NCBI GenBank assembly: GCA_902763365.1
Contig: CACWRT010000012.1
Coordinates: forward strand, 1 to 38,919
Direction: 5' to 3'
From: an uncultured Ruminococcus sp.
GTDB lineage: Bacteria; Bacillota; Clostridia; Oscillospirales; Acutalibacteraceae
Length of the DNA stretch: 38,919 bases
The notes below the pieces were generated by a model. The model was not told where the DNA came from, searched no databases, and saw only the letters and a program-made list of their open reading frames with translations. How positions within the stretch are numbered: position 1 is the stretch's first letter; the number at the start of each line of letters is the position of its first letter. Positions 7,830-15,199 of the stretch are shown here, in pieces. Position numbers and translations under genes: made by a program.

Positions 7830-10592
7830 ATGGGATTTGAAATTGAAAACGGCGTTTTGAAGAAGTACACAGAGGAACCGGGTGTAACAGAGGTAGTTAT
7901 ACCCGACAGCGTGACGAGTATTGGAAAGAGTGCATTTAAAAATTGCTACAGCCTAACCGCCGTCACTATCCCCGACAGCGTGACGAGTATAGGAGATAGG
8001 GCGTTTTATGAGTGCAAAAGCCTTACCTCCGTCACCATCCCCGACAGCGTGACGAGTATAGGGGATTATGCGTTTTGTAATTGCGATAGCCTGACCTCCG
8101 TCACCATACTCGACAGCGTGACGAGTATTGGAGAGAGTGCGTTTAATTCCTGCGAAAGCCTTACCTCCGTTACCATCCCAGACAGCGTGACAAGTATTGG
8201 AGATAGGGCGTTCAGAGGCTGTACAGGTCTTGCAGATGATAAAGGATTGGTTATTATTAGAAATGTTCTCTATAGTTATCACGGAAATGATAGTGTGGTC
8301 ACCATCCCCGACAGCGTGACGAGTATAGGGGATTATGCGTTTTATGATTGCAAAAGACTTACCTCCGTCACCATCCCCGACAGCGTGACGAGTATAGGAG
8401 ATAGGGCGTTTGAAGATTGCTTAAGCCTTACCTCCGTCACCATCCCCGACAGCGTGACGAGTATAGGGGATTATGCTTTCTATCATTGTATAAGTCTGAT
8501 TGATGTCGCAATCGGCAAAAGCGTTTATCTTGTCGGAAAAGATGCCTTCAAGTTTTGTGACCGAATAAAGTCAATTAGATTTAACGGAGGACTTTCCAAG
8601 ATACCCGGCTACATACCTGTTGATAAAATTATTGTATCTGATGATTATATAAAAACCGGTGATAAGATAGATCCTAAGCTTATCAAGAATATTAAGACAA
8701 AGGATATCGTACTGTTATCCTATCTGCTTGTTTACCAGACAGCAAAAGCATGGAAACAACACATTTTTGATTATATTAAAAAGAAAGATCGGCAGGCAGT
8801 ATATGGTCTGATACCGGCGCGACTGCGTGAAACGGATAAAGTTTCATCCGCTTCTGCTGCACAGGTGCTTGAATTTACAAGGTCATTTATCAACGACTTA
8901 TCATCTGAAAGTATCACGGAACTGTATGCTGTCTTTAAAGAAAAGAAGTGTAATAAACAACTCAAGGAAATGGATGATGATGCAAACATCCAAGGAAAAA
9001 TGAATTCAGCAGACGGAACCTTTACGATAAAAAAGCCTTTTTATGAGAGCTTCATAGAGAATAATAAAATCAAGACAATTGCCAAAGAAATCAAGAATCT
9101 CGGTATTACCATGCAGGATATTCCTGATCTTATTGACAAGGACGGTCAGAAGATACCGAAAGAAATTACTGCATGGCTGCTGACTGTTCATGGAACAGAA
9201 TTTGATAAATATGACTATTATTTAATAAGCGGATACGATAAGCCGGGTATCTGTTCCAAAGCCCAAAAGATCATTTCAAGAGTAGCTCCGGAGGCTTTTC
9301 AAAAATTTTTGAATACTATTATCGAATATCTTGTTATTTCGGTTTCATGTCTGGAAAAAAAGAGAATTTCACTTGCTATTCCTATTTGCCGTTATGCCGA
9401 TGAGGAAACTATGGTATCTCTTACAAGTCGGGCTTCGAAATGGAGTTACAAGCCTTTTTCGGTGTTCAGTCAGGCATGTCTTTACAGCAACACCCGCAGT
9501 GCTATGCTTTTTGCGGAGCGTTATCATGAGCTTGACAAATATGCAGAACTGAGGGGCATGGACGAGGATACCTTCCGCGATATGTACCTTTCCGATATCG
9601 GTCTGGACACTCAGGGCGGAAAAGCTTATGACCTCGGTAATCAGACCGTAACGGCAAGACTGCAAAAGGATCTGACATTCCTTTTTGAGCTTCCGAACGG
9701 AAAGACAGCGAAATCCCTGCCGAAAAAGGGTGCAGATACCGACAAATACGAAGCTGCCAAAAAGGATTTTGACGAAATGAAAAAGGCAGCCAAAAAGATT
9801 CTGAAAAGCCGCGGCAATGTTCTGTTTGAAGATTTCCTCAGCGGAAAAACCAGAAAAGCACAGGCATGGAAGGACGCATATATCAACAATCCCCTGCTCA
9901 GAAATATTGCAAAGATCGTTGTATGGTCGCAGGATAGCAGCACCTTTGTTCTGACAGACAGCGGAGCAATAGACTGCAGCGGTCAGGAATACACGATAAC
10001 CGATGAAGAAATAAAAATCGCCCATCCGATGGAAATGGACAAGGCAGATGTCACCGCATGGCAAAAGTATTTTTCTGATAATAACCTGAAACAGCCCTTT
10101 GCTCAGGTATGGGAGCCTGTCCGTGACCCTGCTCAGGTCAAGGAAGATCGTTACAATGGATGCCGCCTTGAAGTATATCAGTTCAGCGGAAAGGACAAGC
10201 ACGGAATTCATGCGTATGGTGTACACGCATATTCGGATGATTTTGGTTTTGAGCTTGATGACTGCAAGTTAGGTTATGATTGCGACACATGGCGGTTGGA
10301 TGAAATAAAAGGTGTATATTACACTCTTGGCAAATTCTCCTTCAAAAGATTCACCCGCAAGGTAAACCACATTATCACGATACTTGACAAGATGACTGTA
10401 GCTGACAGAGTTTTGAAGGATGATGTAAGTGTTGTAGAGCAGATGGACAGCTTCACTGTTGCACAGATAATCGAATTCATATCTATGGCACAGGAAGCCG
10501 GTGCAGTGAACGTCACCGCTGCCCTGCTTGAATACCGGAACAATAACTATCCGGAATATAATGTGATGGATGAGTTTGTGCTTGATTGGTAA
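7830..10592 (+). CDS. BspA-type leucine-rich repeat protein with DUF4132 domain
   Basis: 920 aa. I chose ATG 7830 because AAGGAGG lies at 7814-7820; the longer frame from 7788 lacks a site. Residues about 20-230 carry eight 23-residue LRR_5 (BspA-like) units of the form SLTSVTIPDSVTSIGDYAF plus one decayed unit. About residues 290-560 are helical and unassigned. About 585-780 match DUF4132, including LFELPNGKTAKSLPKKG, RNIAKIVVWSQ, IAHPMEM, and QPFAQVWEP. The last 40 residues match the tail of the acidic protein encoded at 3414-4457. There is no signal peptide, so it is cytoplasmic despite the surface-protein-like repeats. It lies 154 bases after the MoxR gene and is probably its client or effector. 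LRRs would supply recognition. DUF4132 function is unknown. Confidence 0.88.
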   Translation: MGFEIENGVLKKYTEEPGVTEVVIPDSVTSIGKSAFKNCYSLTAVTIPDSVTSIGDRAFYECKSLTSVTIPDSVTSIGDYAFCNCDSLTSVTILDSVTSIGESAFNSCESLTSVTIPDSVTSIGDRAFRGCTGLADDKGLVIIRNVLYSYHGNDSVVTIPDSVTSIGDYAFYDCKRLTSVTIPDSVTSIGDRAFEDCLSLTSVTIPDSVTSIGDYAFYHCISLIDVAIGKSVYLVGKDAFKFCDRIKSIRFNGGLSKIPGYIPVDKIIVSDDYIKTGDKIDPKLIKNIKTKDIVLLSYLLVYQTAKAWKQHIFDYIKKKDRQAVYGLIPARLRETDKVSSASAAQVLEFTRSFINDLSSESITELYAVFKEKKCNKQLKEMDDDANIQGKMNSADGTFTIKKPFYESFIENNKIKTIAKEIKNLGITMQDIPDLIDKDGQKIPKEITAWLLTVHGTEFDKYDYYLISGYDKPGICSKAQKIISRVAPEAFQKFLNTIIEYLVISVSCLEKKRISLAIPICRYADEETMVSLTSRASKWSYKPFSVFSQACLYSNTRSAMLFAERYHELDKYAELRGMDEDTFRDMYLSDIGLDTQGGKAYDLGNQTVTARLQKDLTFLFELPNGKTAKSLPKKGADTDKYEAAKKDFDEMKKAAKKILKSRGNVLFEDFLSGKTRKAQAWKDAYINNPLLRNIAKIVVWSQDSSTFVLTDSGAIDCSGQEYTITDEEIKIAHPMEMDKADVTAWQKYFSDNNLKQPFAQVWEPVRDPAQVKEDRYNGCRLEVYQFSGKDKHGIHAYGVHAYSDDFGFELDDCKLGYDCDTWRLDEIKGVYYTLGKFSFKRFTRKVNHIITILDKMTVADRVLKDDVSVVEQMDSFTVAQIIEFISMAQEAGAVNVTAALLEYRNNNYPEYNVMDEFVLDW
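7899..8475 (+). repeat. 69-bp tandem repeats encoding the LRR units
   Basis: The core GACAGCGTGACGAGTATAGG recurs at 7905, 7974, 8043, 8112, 8181, then 8310, 8379 and 8448. The period is exactly 69 bp in each block, with one 129-bp interruption. Copies are nearly identical at DNA level, including third codon positions, which indicates recent duplication or gene conversion. Confidence 0.95.
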
Positions 10593-10614
10593 TAAATACG
10601 TTTTCGGGGGTGCG

Positions 10615-10695
10615 GGTGTCCGGTGGACACCTCTGCAAAGCAGAAGCACCGACCGAGCAGGCAATAGGGTAGACTGAGGGACACTGTGTCCCTCA
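10615..10695. other. Hairpins downstream of the LRR-DUF4132 gene
   Basis: GGTGTCC (10615-10621) with GGACACC (10625-10631), and TGAGGGACA with TGTCCCTCA (10675-10695). Neither is followed by a T run, so they are not standard terminators. The rest of 10593-10793 shows no gene. Confidence 0.4.
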
Positions 10696-10793
10696 ACCTC
10701 CCATTGCACCGTGTTTCGGATTGTTCGGACATTGCTTACAGCGATTTGCACTGTATTCACATTAAGTCCTTCAGAGACTGGTGCTGTCTCCTA

Positions 10794-11894
10794 CTATGAC
10801 CTCAGCTGACCCCCATCCGTAAACTTTTTTCGCACGTTTTCAGACAGTTTTTCCGGAATAAGCATTACATCGAATTGCTGAGGCTGCTTTGATGTGGGAA
10901 CAAGATTGAGGGTAAAGTCAAATTCCTCGTATTTGCTCGACTCAATGTGCAGCGTGATCGGCATTGAATCGGTCGAATCAATCTGAGTCAAAGTATTACT
11001 TTTGGACAGGTCAGGACCATTATTGTAATCAAACCATATCGCCGTAATCGTTCCGTCTTCCGAAGAGTAGACATCCCATTCGCCGTCATCGTTGCCGCTG
11101 TCAGGCACCTGTGTAAGGCCGGTGACGTAATACAGCTCGCCGCGATCTAAGCAATATCTCATATCATCTACATCCATAAATTCACGCTCGCCAAAATTGT
11201 CACCAAACACAAATGTGAGAGACATCAAGTATTTACCGCCCTCCATTCCGTAGATCAGATACGCTTCTTCGGAGCTGCCGCCGTAAATTCTGACGGTACC
11301 GTTGTATCCGCTATTCACGCTGCCGCCGATGCCCGCACCTTGACGGGCTGTTGCGGAAAGGCTGCCGGCGTATATGGTAACGTCCCCTGAGCTGATGGCG
11401 GCAAAAGAACTGTTCTGTGTCACGGTGATCTCGCAGTCGTGAATAGTGAGCGAGCCGCCGCTTATAGTTGCCTGACGTTCCGCGGTGGCTGTAACGGCCG
11501 TAGTGCCGCTTGGCTGTAAGTATACCACTTCAAATCCCGTCGGCTGTTCGGTTATGACGGGAGCGGTCGCGGGGAGCACCTCCACGTCCGGAATCGTGAT
11601 ATCCACACTGCCCGTGAGAGTACCGGAAACGGTGATCTCCCTGTCGCCTGTCCTTTCGACCGTGATACCGTTCTCGGTCTTGTATAGGTTGCTTGTTTCG
11701 GGGAACAGATATCCGCTGCCCGTGGTGAATTTCACGGTGGGGATCTCGCCGCGTATGCCGTGCTGAACCAGATTTTCCGTTGAATCCGGTGTTATATGCG
11801 CACCGTAAGTCATATTGACCGAATAAAGGAACGCATTATGCTCGGGATCATAGGGCGCCTTTGACAGATCAAGCTGGAAAGCAGGGCGAACGCC
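10794..11894 (-). pseudogene. Fragment of a secreted surface protein
   Basis: The frame gives 339 aa from an internal ATG at 11813. Homologous-looking sequence continues upstream in frame (GVRPAFQLDLSKAPYDPEHN, back to about 11894), where a stop interrupts it. GVRPAFQLDLS is typical of the end of a DUF6273 domain. What follows is a series of beta-rich, Thr/Gly-rich stretches (SGGSLTIHDCEITV, SGDVTIYAGSLSATARQGAG) like the accumulating Ig-like or parallel-beta surface modules of clostridia. No signal peptide, anchor or ribosome site is visible, and the C-terminus ends abruptly at 10794. This is a decayed remnant of a larger extracellular protein. GC is higher than in the neighbours, which fits a different origin. 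Confidence 0.6.
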
Positions 11895-11994
11895 TCTTTT
11901 TCAAGCAGACCGCCGGGCTGAACCCAGCTGTCCAGCAGTGTTGGTTTACAAAACTTATAATGCTGAAAAAAAGGGTGCACAAAAGATAGCTCAG

Positions 11995-12135
11995 TTATCC
12001 GCAGTACTGTGCTGTATAACCCGTTTTCATAGCCTTGTCAAGCCCTTTCATCAGTTTTTTCGTAAAGCTGATTGATATATCAAAATCAATTCCGGTATCC
12101 TTGCTCAGCTTGATTGTACTATTATTTTTATGCAG
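11995..12135 (-). pseudogene. Unidentified gene fragment
   Basis: A 46-codon open stretch (ends AMKTGYTAQYCG) with no start codon; an in-frame stop lies just upstream. The residue pattern STIKLSKDTGIDFDISISFT looks protein-like but I do not recognise it. It sits in the 490-base gap between the surface-protein remnant and the regulator gene; the rest of that gap holds only the repeats near 12150 and 12277. Confidence 0.3.
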
Positions 12136-12276
12136 TTTTCAACGGGGCTTTCCAGAATGGAACCTTTTGTCGTATAAATAGCAGAATTTTGTTTATTGTT
12201 TTTATGCATAATTTATAAATCAATAAAACATCAGTTATCATAGCTGCTTTCTTTTTCGATCGTTATTTTCAAGGAT

Positions 12277-12291
12277 GTTCCGGAATGGAAC
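12277..12291. promoter_or_regulatory. Palindrome GTTCCggaatGGAAC, candidate operator
   Basis: A perfect 5-bp-arm inverted repeat about 95 bases upstream of the HTH-regulator gene. A near copy, TTCCAGAATGGAAC, lies at 12150-12163. It could be the regulator's own site. The -10-like TATAAT at 12362-12367 lies downstream. Confidence 0.35.
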
Positions 12292-12385
12292 ACTCTCTTC
12301 CCCAAAATTATTCATTGTATTCTTGCTTTTATTTCTTATATCAGTTAAACTATTATTCAGATATAATGATGAGGAGCGATGAATT

Positions 12386-12748
12386 ATGAGTATGCTTTTT
12401 GCGGATACTCTGAAAAAGCTGCGAACGGACAAAAGGCTTTCACAACATACATTGGCAGAAAAGATGTATGTTACCAAATCCGCAGTATCCCGGTGGGAGT
12501 CCGTCCGCCGTCCGCCTGACGCTGCGATGATTTCCCGGCTTTCCGAGGTTCCGGAGGTATGCCGCAGTCTTATCGAGATAAATCCGCAGATCAATGTGGT
12601 GTACCTGACTGCGTATCAGGAGTATTCCTTTGATGGGTGGAGTACAGGTGCGCGCGGCTTTATGCTCAATCCCCTCACTGCCGAGGGCGGAAGAGAACAG
12701 CTCAGCAGCCTGAGGTATCCTTTGCGGACAGGAGGTGAAGGCGTTTGA
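12386..12748 (+). pseudogene. HTH-response regulator with deleted receiver domain
   Basis: Residues about 1-55 form an XRE-type helix-turn-helix (LSQHTLAEKMYVTKSAVSRW). Without a normal linker, the protein then continues as the last part of a response-regulator receiver domain: NVVYLTAYQEYSFDGWSTGA, where the conserved Thr/Ser and Tyr/Phe positions are recognisable, then FMLNPLTAEGGREQLSSLRYP. The phospho-acceptor Asp and the first two-thirds of the receiver are absent, and the join is in frame. At 120 aa it is far shorter than HTH-receiver proteins of this group. GAGGAG lies 9 bases before the ATG, so the protein may still be made, perhaps as a DNA-binding protein that cannot be phosphorylated. 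The stop overlaps the kinase start. Confidence 0.65.
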
Positions 12749-14016
12749 CAGACTGGATAATTGCCGCCGGTTATTGTATAAGCGGCGCAATGCTGATAAT
12801 GATGTTGATCGGTATCGCATTTTCCGCTTTTATGCCTGCGCTTGACCGATGGAACAGGAAATATTTCATCACACTCTTTTCAATTCTTCTGATGTATGCC
12901 GTTGTTCTCCTTATTGATCTGATCATCTACTCCAACCCCGATATGGCAGCAGTGCAAAGAATAGTCGCTGTTATTGAATATATGTTTTTCTCTGTGCTGA
13001 TGCCTATGCCAATGCCATTTCTGCTGCATTGCTGCGGAGAAAGCCAAAAAAGCAGTGTACCGTTACGCACTGTAATAACGCTGTGGGGCATATTCTGCGT
13101 AATACTGTGCGCCGCTCAGTTTACAGATATTTTCTACTATACTACACCGGATAATCAGTATGTTCGTGCCCCGCTGTTCCCGCTGATGATCGCTCCGCTG
13201 TCATTGATCATGATCATCAATACAGTAAGCCTGATCAGAAGGAGGAAAAAGCTCTCAAAAAGGGTTTTTACCGCCCTTGCTGTTTATCTGATCCCAACAG
13301 CGATCCTCGTTAGCTTATATATGTTCTCTGCCGTAGATACGATAGTTTCATTCTGGATGGCTCTCTGTGCAATAACGATGTTCAGTCTTATCCTTACGGA
13401 TAATATGGAACAATATATGCAGCAGCAGCGTGAAATTACCAATCAGCGTACCGGCATCATGGTGCTGCAAATGCGACCGCATTTCATATACAATACCATG
13501 ACGGGTATTTACTACCTTTGTAAGCTGGATCCGGATAAGGCTCAGCAGATCACGCTGGACTTCACCACCTACCTTCGCCGGAACTTCGCTGCTATTGCGA
13601 GCGAGAACACCGTGCCGTTCAAGGATGAACTGGAGCATACCCGCGCCTACCTTGCCGTCGAACAGGCACAGTTTGAGGACAGACTCTTTGTCAGCTTTGA
13701 GACTCCGCACACTATGTTCCGTGTACCGCCGCTGACGCTGCAGCCCCTTGTAGAAAACGCAGTCAAGCACGGTATGAACCAGGACGGTGATCCGCTTAAT
13801 ATTTCTGTCAAGACACGACAGACGAAGGGCGGCAGCGAAATAATTGTCGAGGACGACGGTCTGGGCTTTAATTCAGTTGATGACGAAGAGCCGCATATCG
13901 CCCTGAATAATATCAGGCAAAGACTCGAAGTGATGTGCAAGGGTAAACTGGAAATTACACAGCATGAGGGCGGAGGCGCATCGGTAAAAGTAACAATTCC
14001 TGCGTCGGACAAATGA
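12745..14016 (+). CDS. LytS/YehU-type sensor histidine kinase
   Basis: 423 aa, membrane. The N-terminal 225 residues contain about seven hydrophobic segments and no extracellular domain. The His_kinase (PF06580) region begins at MVLQMRPHFIYNTMTGIYYL with the phosphorylated His about residue 243. The N box is LQPLVENAVKHG and the G box IIVEDDGLGF, followed by a C-terminal GGASVKVTIP as in LytS-like kinases. Translation starts at TTG 12745, with GGAGGTG about 8 bases upstream. The start overlaps the TGA of the truncated regulator gene, so the two were a coupled two-component pair. The kinase is intact but its neighbouring receiver is not, so it may signal to another regulator or be on the way to decay. 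Confidence 0.9.
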   Translation: MTDWIIAAGYCISGAMLIMMLIGIAFSAFMPALDRWNRKYFITLFSILLMYAVVLLIDLIIYSNPDMAAVQRIVAVIEYMFFSVLMPMPMPFLLHCCGESQKSSVPLRTVITLWGIFCVILCAAQFTDIFYYTTPDNQYVRAPLFPLMIAPLSLIMIINTVSLIRRRKKLSKRVFTALAVYLIPTAILVSLYMFSAVDTIVSFWMALCAITMFSLILTDNMEQYMQQQREITNQRTGIMVLQMRPHFIYNTMTGIYYLCKLDPDKAQQITLDFTTYLRRNFAAIASENTVPFKDELEHTRAYLAVEQAQFEDRLFVSFETPHTMFRVPPLTLQPLVENAVKHGMNQDGDPLNISVKTRQTKGGSEIIVEDDGLGFNSVDDEEPHIALNNIRQRLEVMCKGKLEITQHEGGGASVKVTIPASDK

Positions 14017-14187
14017 TCGGGGTAATGCAATGCATTGAAGCCGCGGCATAAGAAAGATCACGTTATCGGTCTGAGGTCTGTCAGAAACATCGTATAGCTA
14101 TACGGCGGCTCAATGGAAATAAAAACACACAATCAGCATACTGATGTATGAGTCGGACTTAGCAGAAACTCACAGTTAAATAACCTG

Positions 14188-14226
14188 AAAATCAGGAACA
14201 GAAACGAAAGCTGTTCCTGATTTTTT
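14188..14226. terminator. Terminator between kinase gene and convergent SLOG gene
   Basis: AAAATCAGGAACAG pairs with CTGTTCCTGATTTT across a short loop, followed by T run to 14226. The symmetry allows use from both sides. The 200 bases before it after the kinase stop show no gene. Confidence 0.85.
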
Positions 14227-14683
14227 ATATATTTAAAATGTCTTTATTCTGCTTTTCGGCGTATTGAACCGTTTTGTACGCTCCGCCGCTTTTGTGCTGA
14301 ATACAGCAGATTATAAGATCAGACCTGTCAACCATAGTCTTATTGCGAATTTGCATAGCTGATTTAAAGTGCGTCTTTGCCGACTGCTCACAGATTTCTA
14401 CATCGTCATAGTATTCAAGAAATACTTTTTCATTGTCACGAAACTCCGCTTTCATATAGGGCATCACCCATATCAGCGAACAGTTTCCATAATCCATCTG
14501 CTTTTTCACTCTCCTGACCACAGACGCAGCAAGAATATCAAACTCTCCCTCACGACCGACAAGAAATTCTATATATTGTTTTGTCTGAATAAGCTCCGTT
14601 ATTTCGGCTTCAAGTCTTCGTTCCACTTCGAGAGCGTTTTCTATCTCTCTGTGGCCGAAAAAACTAACAGTGTATATTTCCAT
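14225..14683 (-). CDS. SLOG-family nucleotide-sensor protein
   Basis: 152 aa, soluble. It opens with a beta-strand and VSFFGHREI, has FLVGREGEFDILAASVVRRV in the middle and ends SGGAYKTVQYAEKQ. This is the arrangement of small SLOG (Rossmann-like, DUF1273/YpsA-related) proteins that bind nucleotides or nucleotide-derived signals. Such proteins occur in mobile and defence contexts, but also alone in Firmicutes. It is divergent from a ribbon-helix-helix gene. Its promoter at 14719-14747 overlaps a repeated GGTATCA element that may be that regulator's site. The ligand is unknown. Confidence 0.75.
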   Translation of the reverse strand: MEIYTVSFFGHREIENALEVERRLEAEITELIQTKQYIEFLVGREGEFDILAASVVRRVKKQMDYGNCSLIWVMPYMKAEFRDNEKVFLEYYDDVEICEQSAKTHFKSAMQIRNKTMVDRSDLIICCIQHKSGGAYKTVQYAEKQNKDILNI

Positions 14684-14718
14684 TTATTACCACCTATAAT
14701 AAAAAAATTTCTGTAAAT

Positions 14719-14747
14719 ATTATAATATGGTTTCTATATGGTATCAA
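14719..14747 (-). promoter_or_regulatory. SLOG gene promoter overlapping GGTATCA repeat
   Basis: Minus-strand TTGATA (14742-14747) and TATAAT (14719-14724), 17-base spacing. The -35 box overlaps the first of three direct GGTATCA repeats (14740, 14777, 14799). Confidence 0.6.
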
Positions 14748-14805
14748 GTAGAATACATACAGAAATAATTCAAAGTGGTATCATAACACCTTAAAGGGGG
14801 TATCA
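14740..14805 (+). promoter_or_regulatory. Three GGTATCA direct repeats, candidate RHH operator
   Basis: Copies at 14740-14746, 14777-14783 and 14799-14805. The last overlaps the ribosome-site region of the ribbon-helix-helix gene and the first overlaps the SLOG -35 box, so binding could shut both genes. Confidence 0.4.
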
Positions 14806-14807
14806 AT

Positions 14808-14999
14808 ATGCCTGTTATCAAGTCACAGTTTACGCTAAGACTTCTTGTTTCTGACCACGCAAAAATCAAGAAAATTGCAGAAATCGAAAATCGCTCACTG
14901 ACAAATATGATTGAAACACTTGTAAAACAGAAGATCAAAAAATATGAGCAGGAAAACGGAGAGATCGTACTGACTGACGAAGATTTGTCAGTAGAATAA
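14808..14999 (+). CDS. Small ribbon-helix-helix DNA-binding protein
   Basis: 63 aa. The start of the protein gives one beta-strand (IKSQFTLRLLVS) then two helices (HAKIKKIAEIENRSLTNMIETLVKQKI), as in Arc/MetJ/CopG regulators, with an acidic tail. An AAGGGGG ribosome site lies about 8 bases before ATG. It is the sole gene before a terminator at 15007-15050. By position it probably regulates itself and the divergent SLOG gene. No toxin gene is adjacent on the same strand, so antitoxin status is not supported. Confidence 0.75.
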   Translation: MPVIKSQFTLRLLVSDHAKIKKIAEIENRSLTNMIETLVKQKIKKYEQENGEIVLTDEDLSVE

Positions 15000-15006
15000 A
15001 AGAAAT

Positions 15007-15050
15007 GGCAGAGTACCGCACCGAAAAGGTGTTGATACTCTGCCGTTTTT
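15007..15050 (+). terminator. Terminator after the RHH gene
   Basis: GGCAGAGTA...TACTCTGCC-type stem (with GCACC/AGGTG inside and a GAAA loop) followed by GTTTTT. Confidence 0.85.
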
Positions 15051-15071
15051 ATATAAGTCAGCAGCGATGTG

Positions 15072-15115
15072 TCCGAAGCGATCCCGCGTTACGGGACCGG
15101 CGGCTCGCCGGTCTG
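15072..15115 (-). repeat. Dispersed GC-rich palindromic repeat, copy C (short)
   Basis: On the minus strand ACCGGCGAGCCGCCGG then TCCCGTAACGCGGGATCGC, matching the first 40 bases of copies B and E. Only the 5' part of the element is present. Confidence 0.75.
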
Positions 15116-15135
15116 CTTGCTGAAGAATATTAACA

Positions 15136-15164
15136 TTGATTATTTAGTAATGATATGCTATAAT
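15136..15164 (+). promoter_or_regulatory. Promoter of the secreted protein gene
   Basis: TTGATT (15136-15141) and TATAAT (15159-15164), 17-base spacing; the start codon follows at 15200 with GAGAGG before it. Confidence 0.7.
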
Positions 15165-15199
15165 CGAGGTAACTTAATTTTGTACAGAGAGGTGTAACT

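Noticed and set aside
7899..8475. CRISPR array
   Set aside because: The 69-bp units are coding LRR repeats without unique spacers.
9369..10226. Long minus-strand frame (285 aa) inside the DUF4132 gene, and the similar 6098-6937 frame in the MoxR gene
   Set aside because: Shadow frames of strongly supported genes with no ribosome site or recognisable motifs.
14225..14999. SLOG/RHH pair as toxin-antitoxin
   Set aside because: The genes are divergent and SLOG proteins are not known as toxins of RHH antitoxins; regulation is a better reading.
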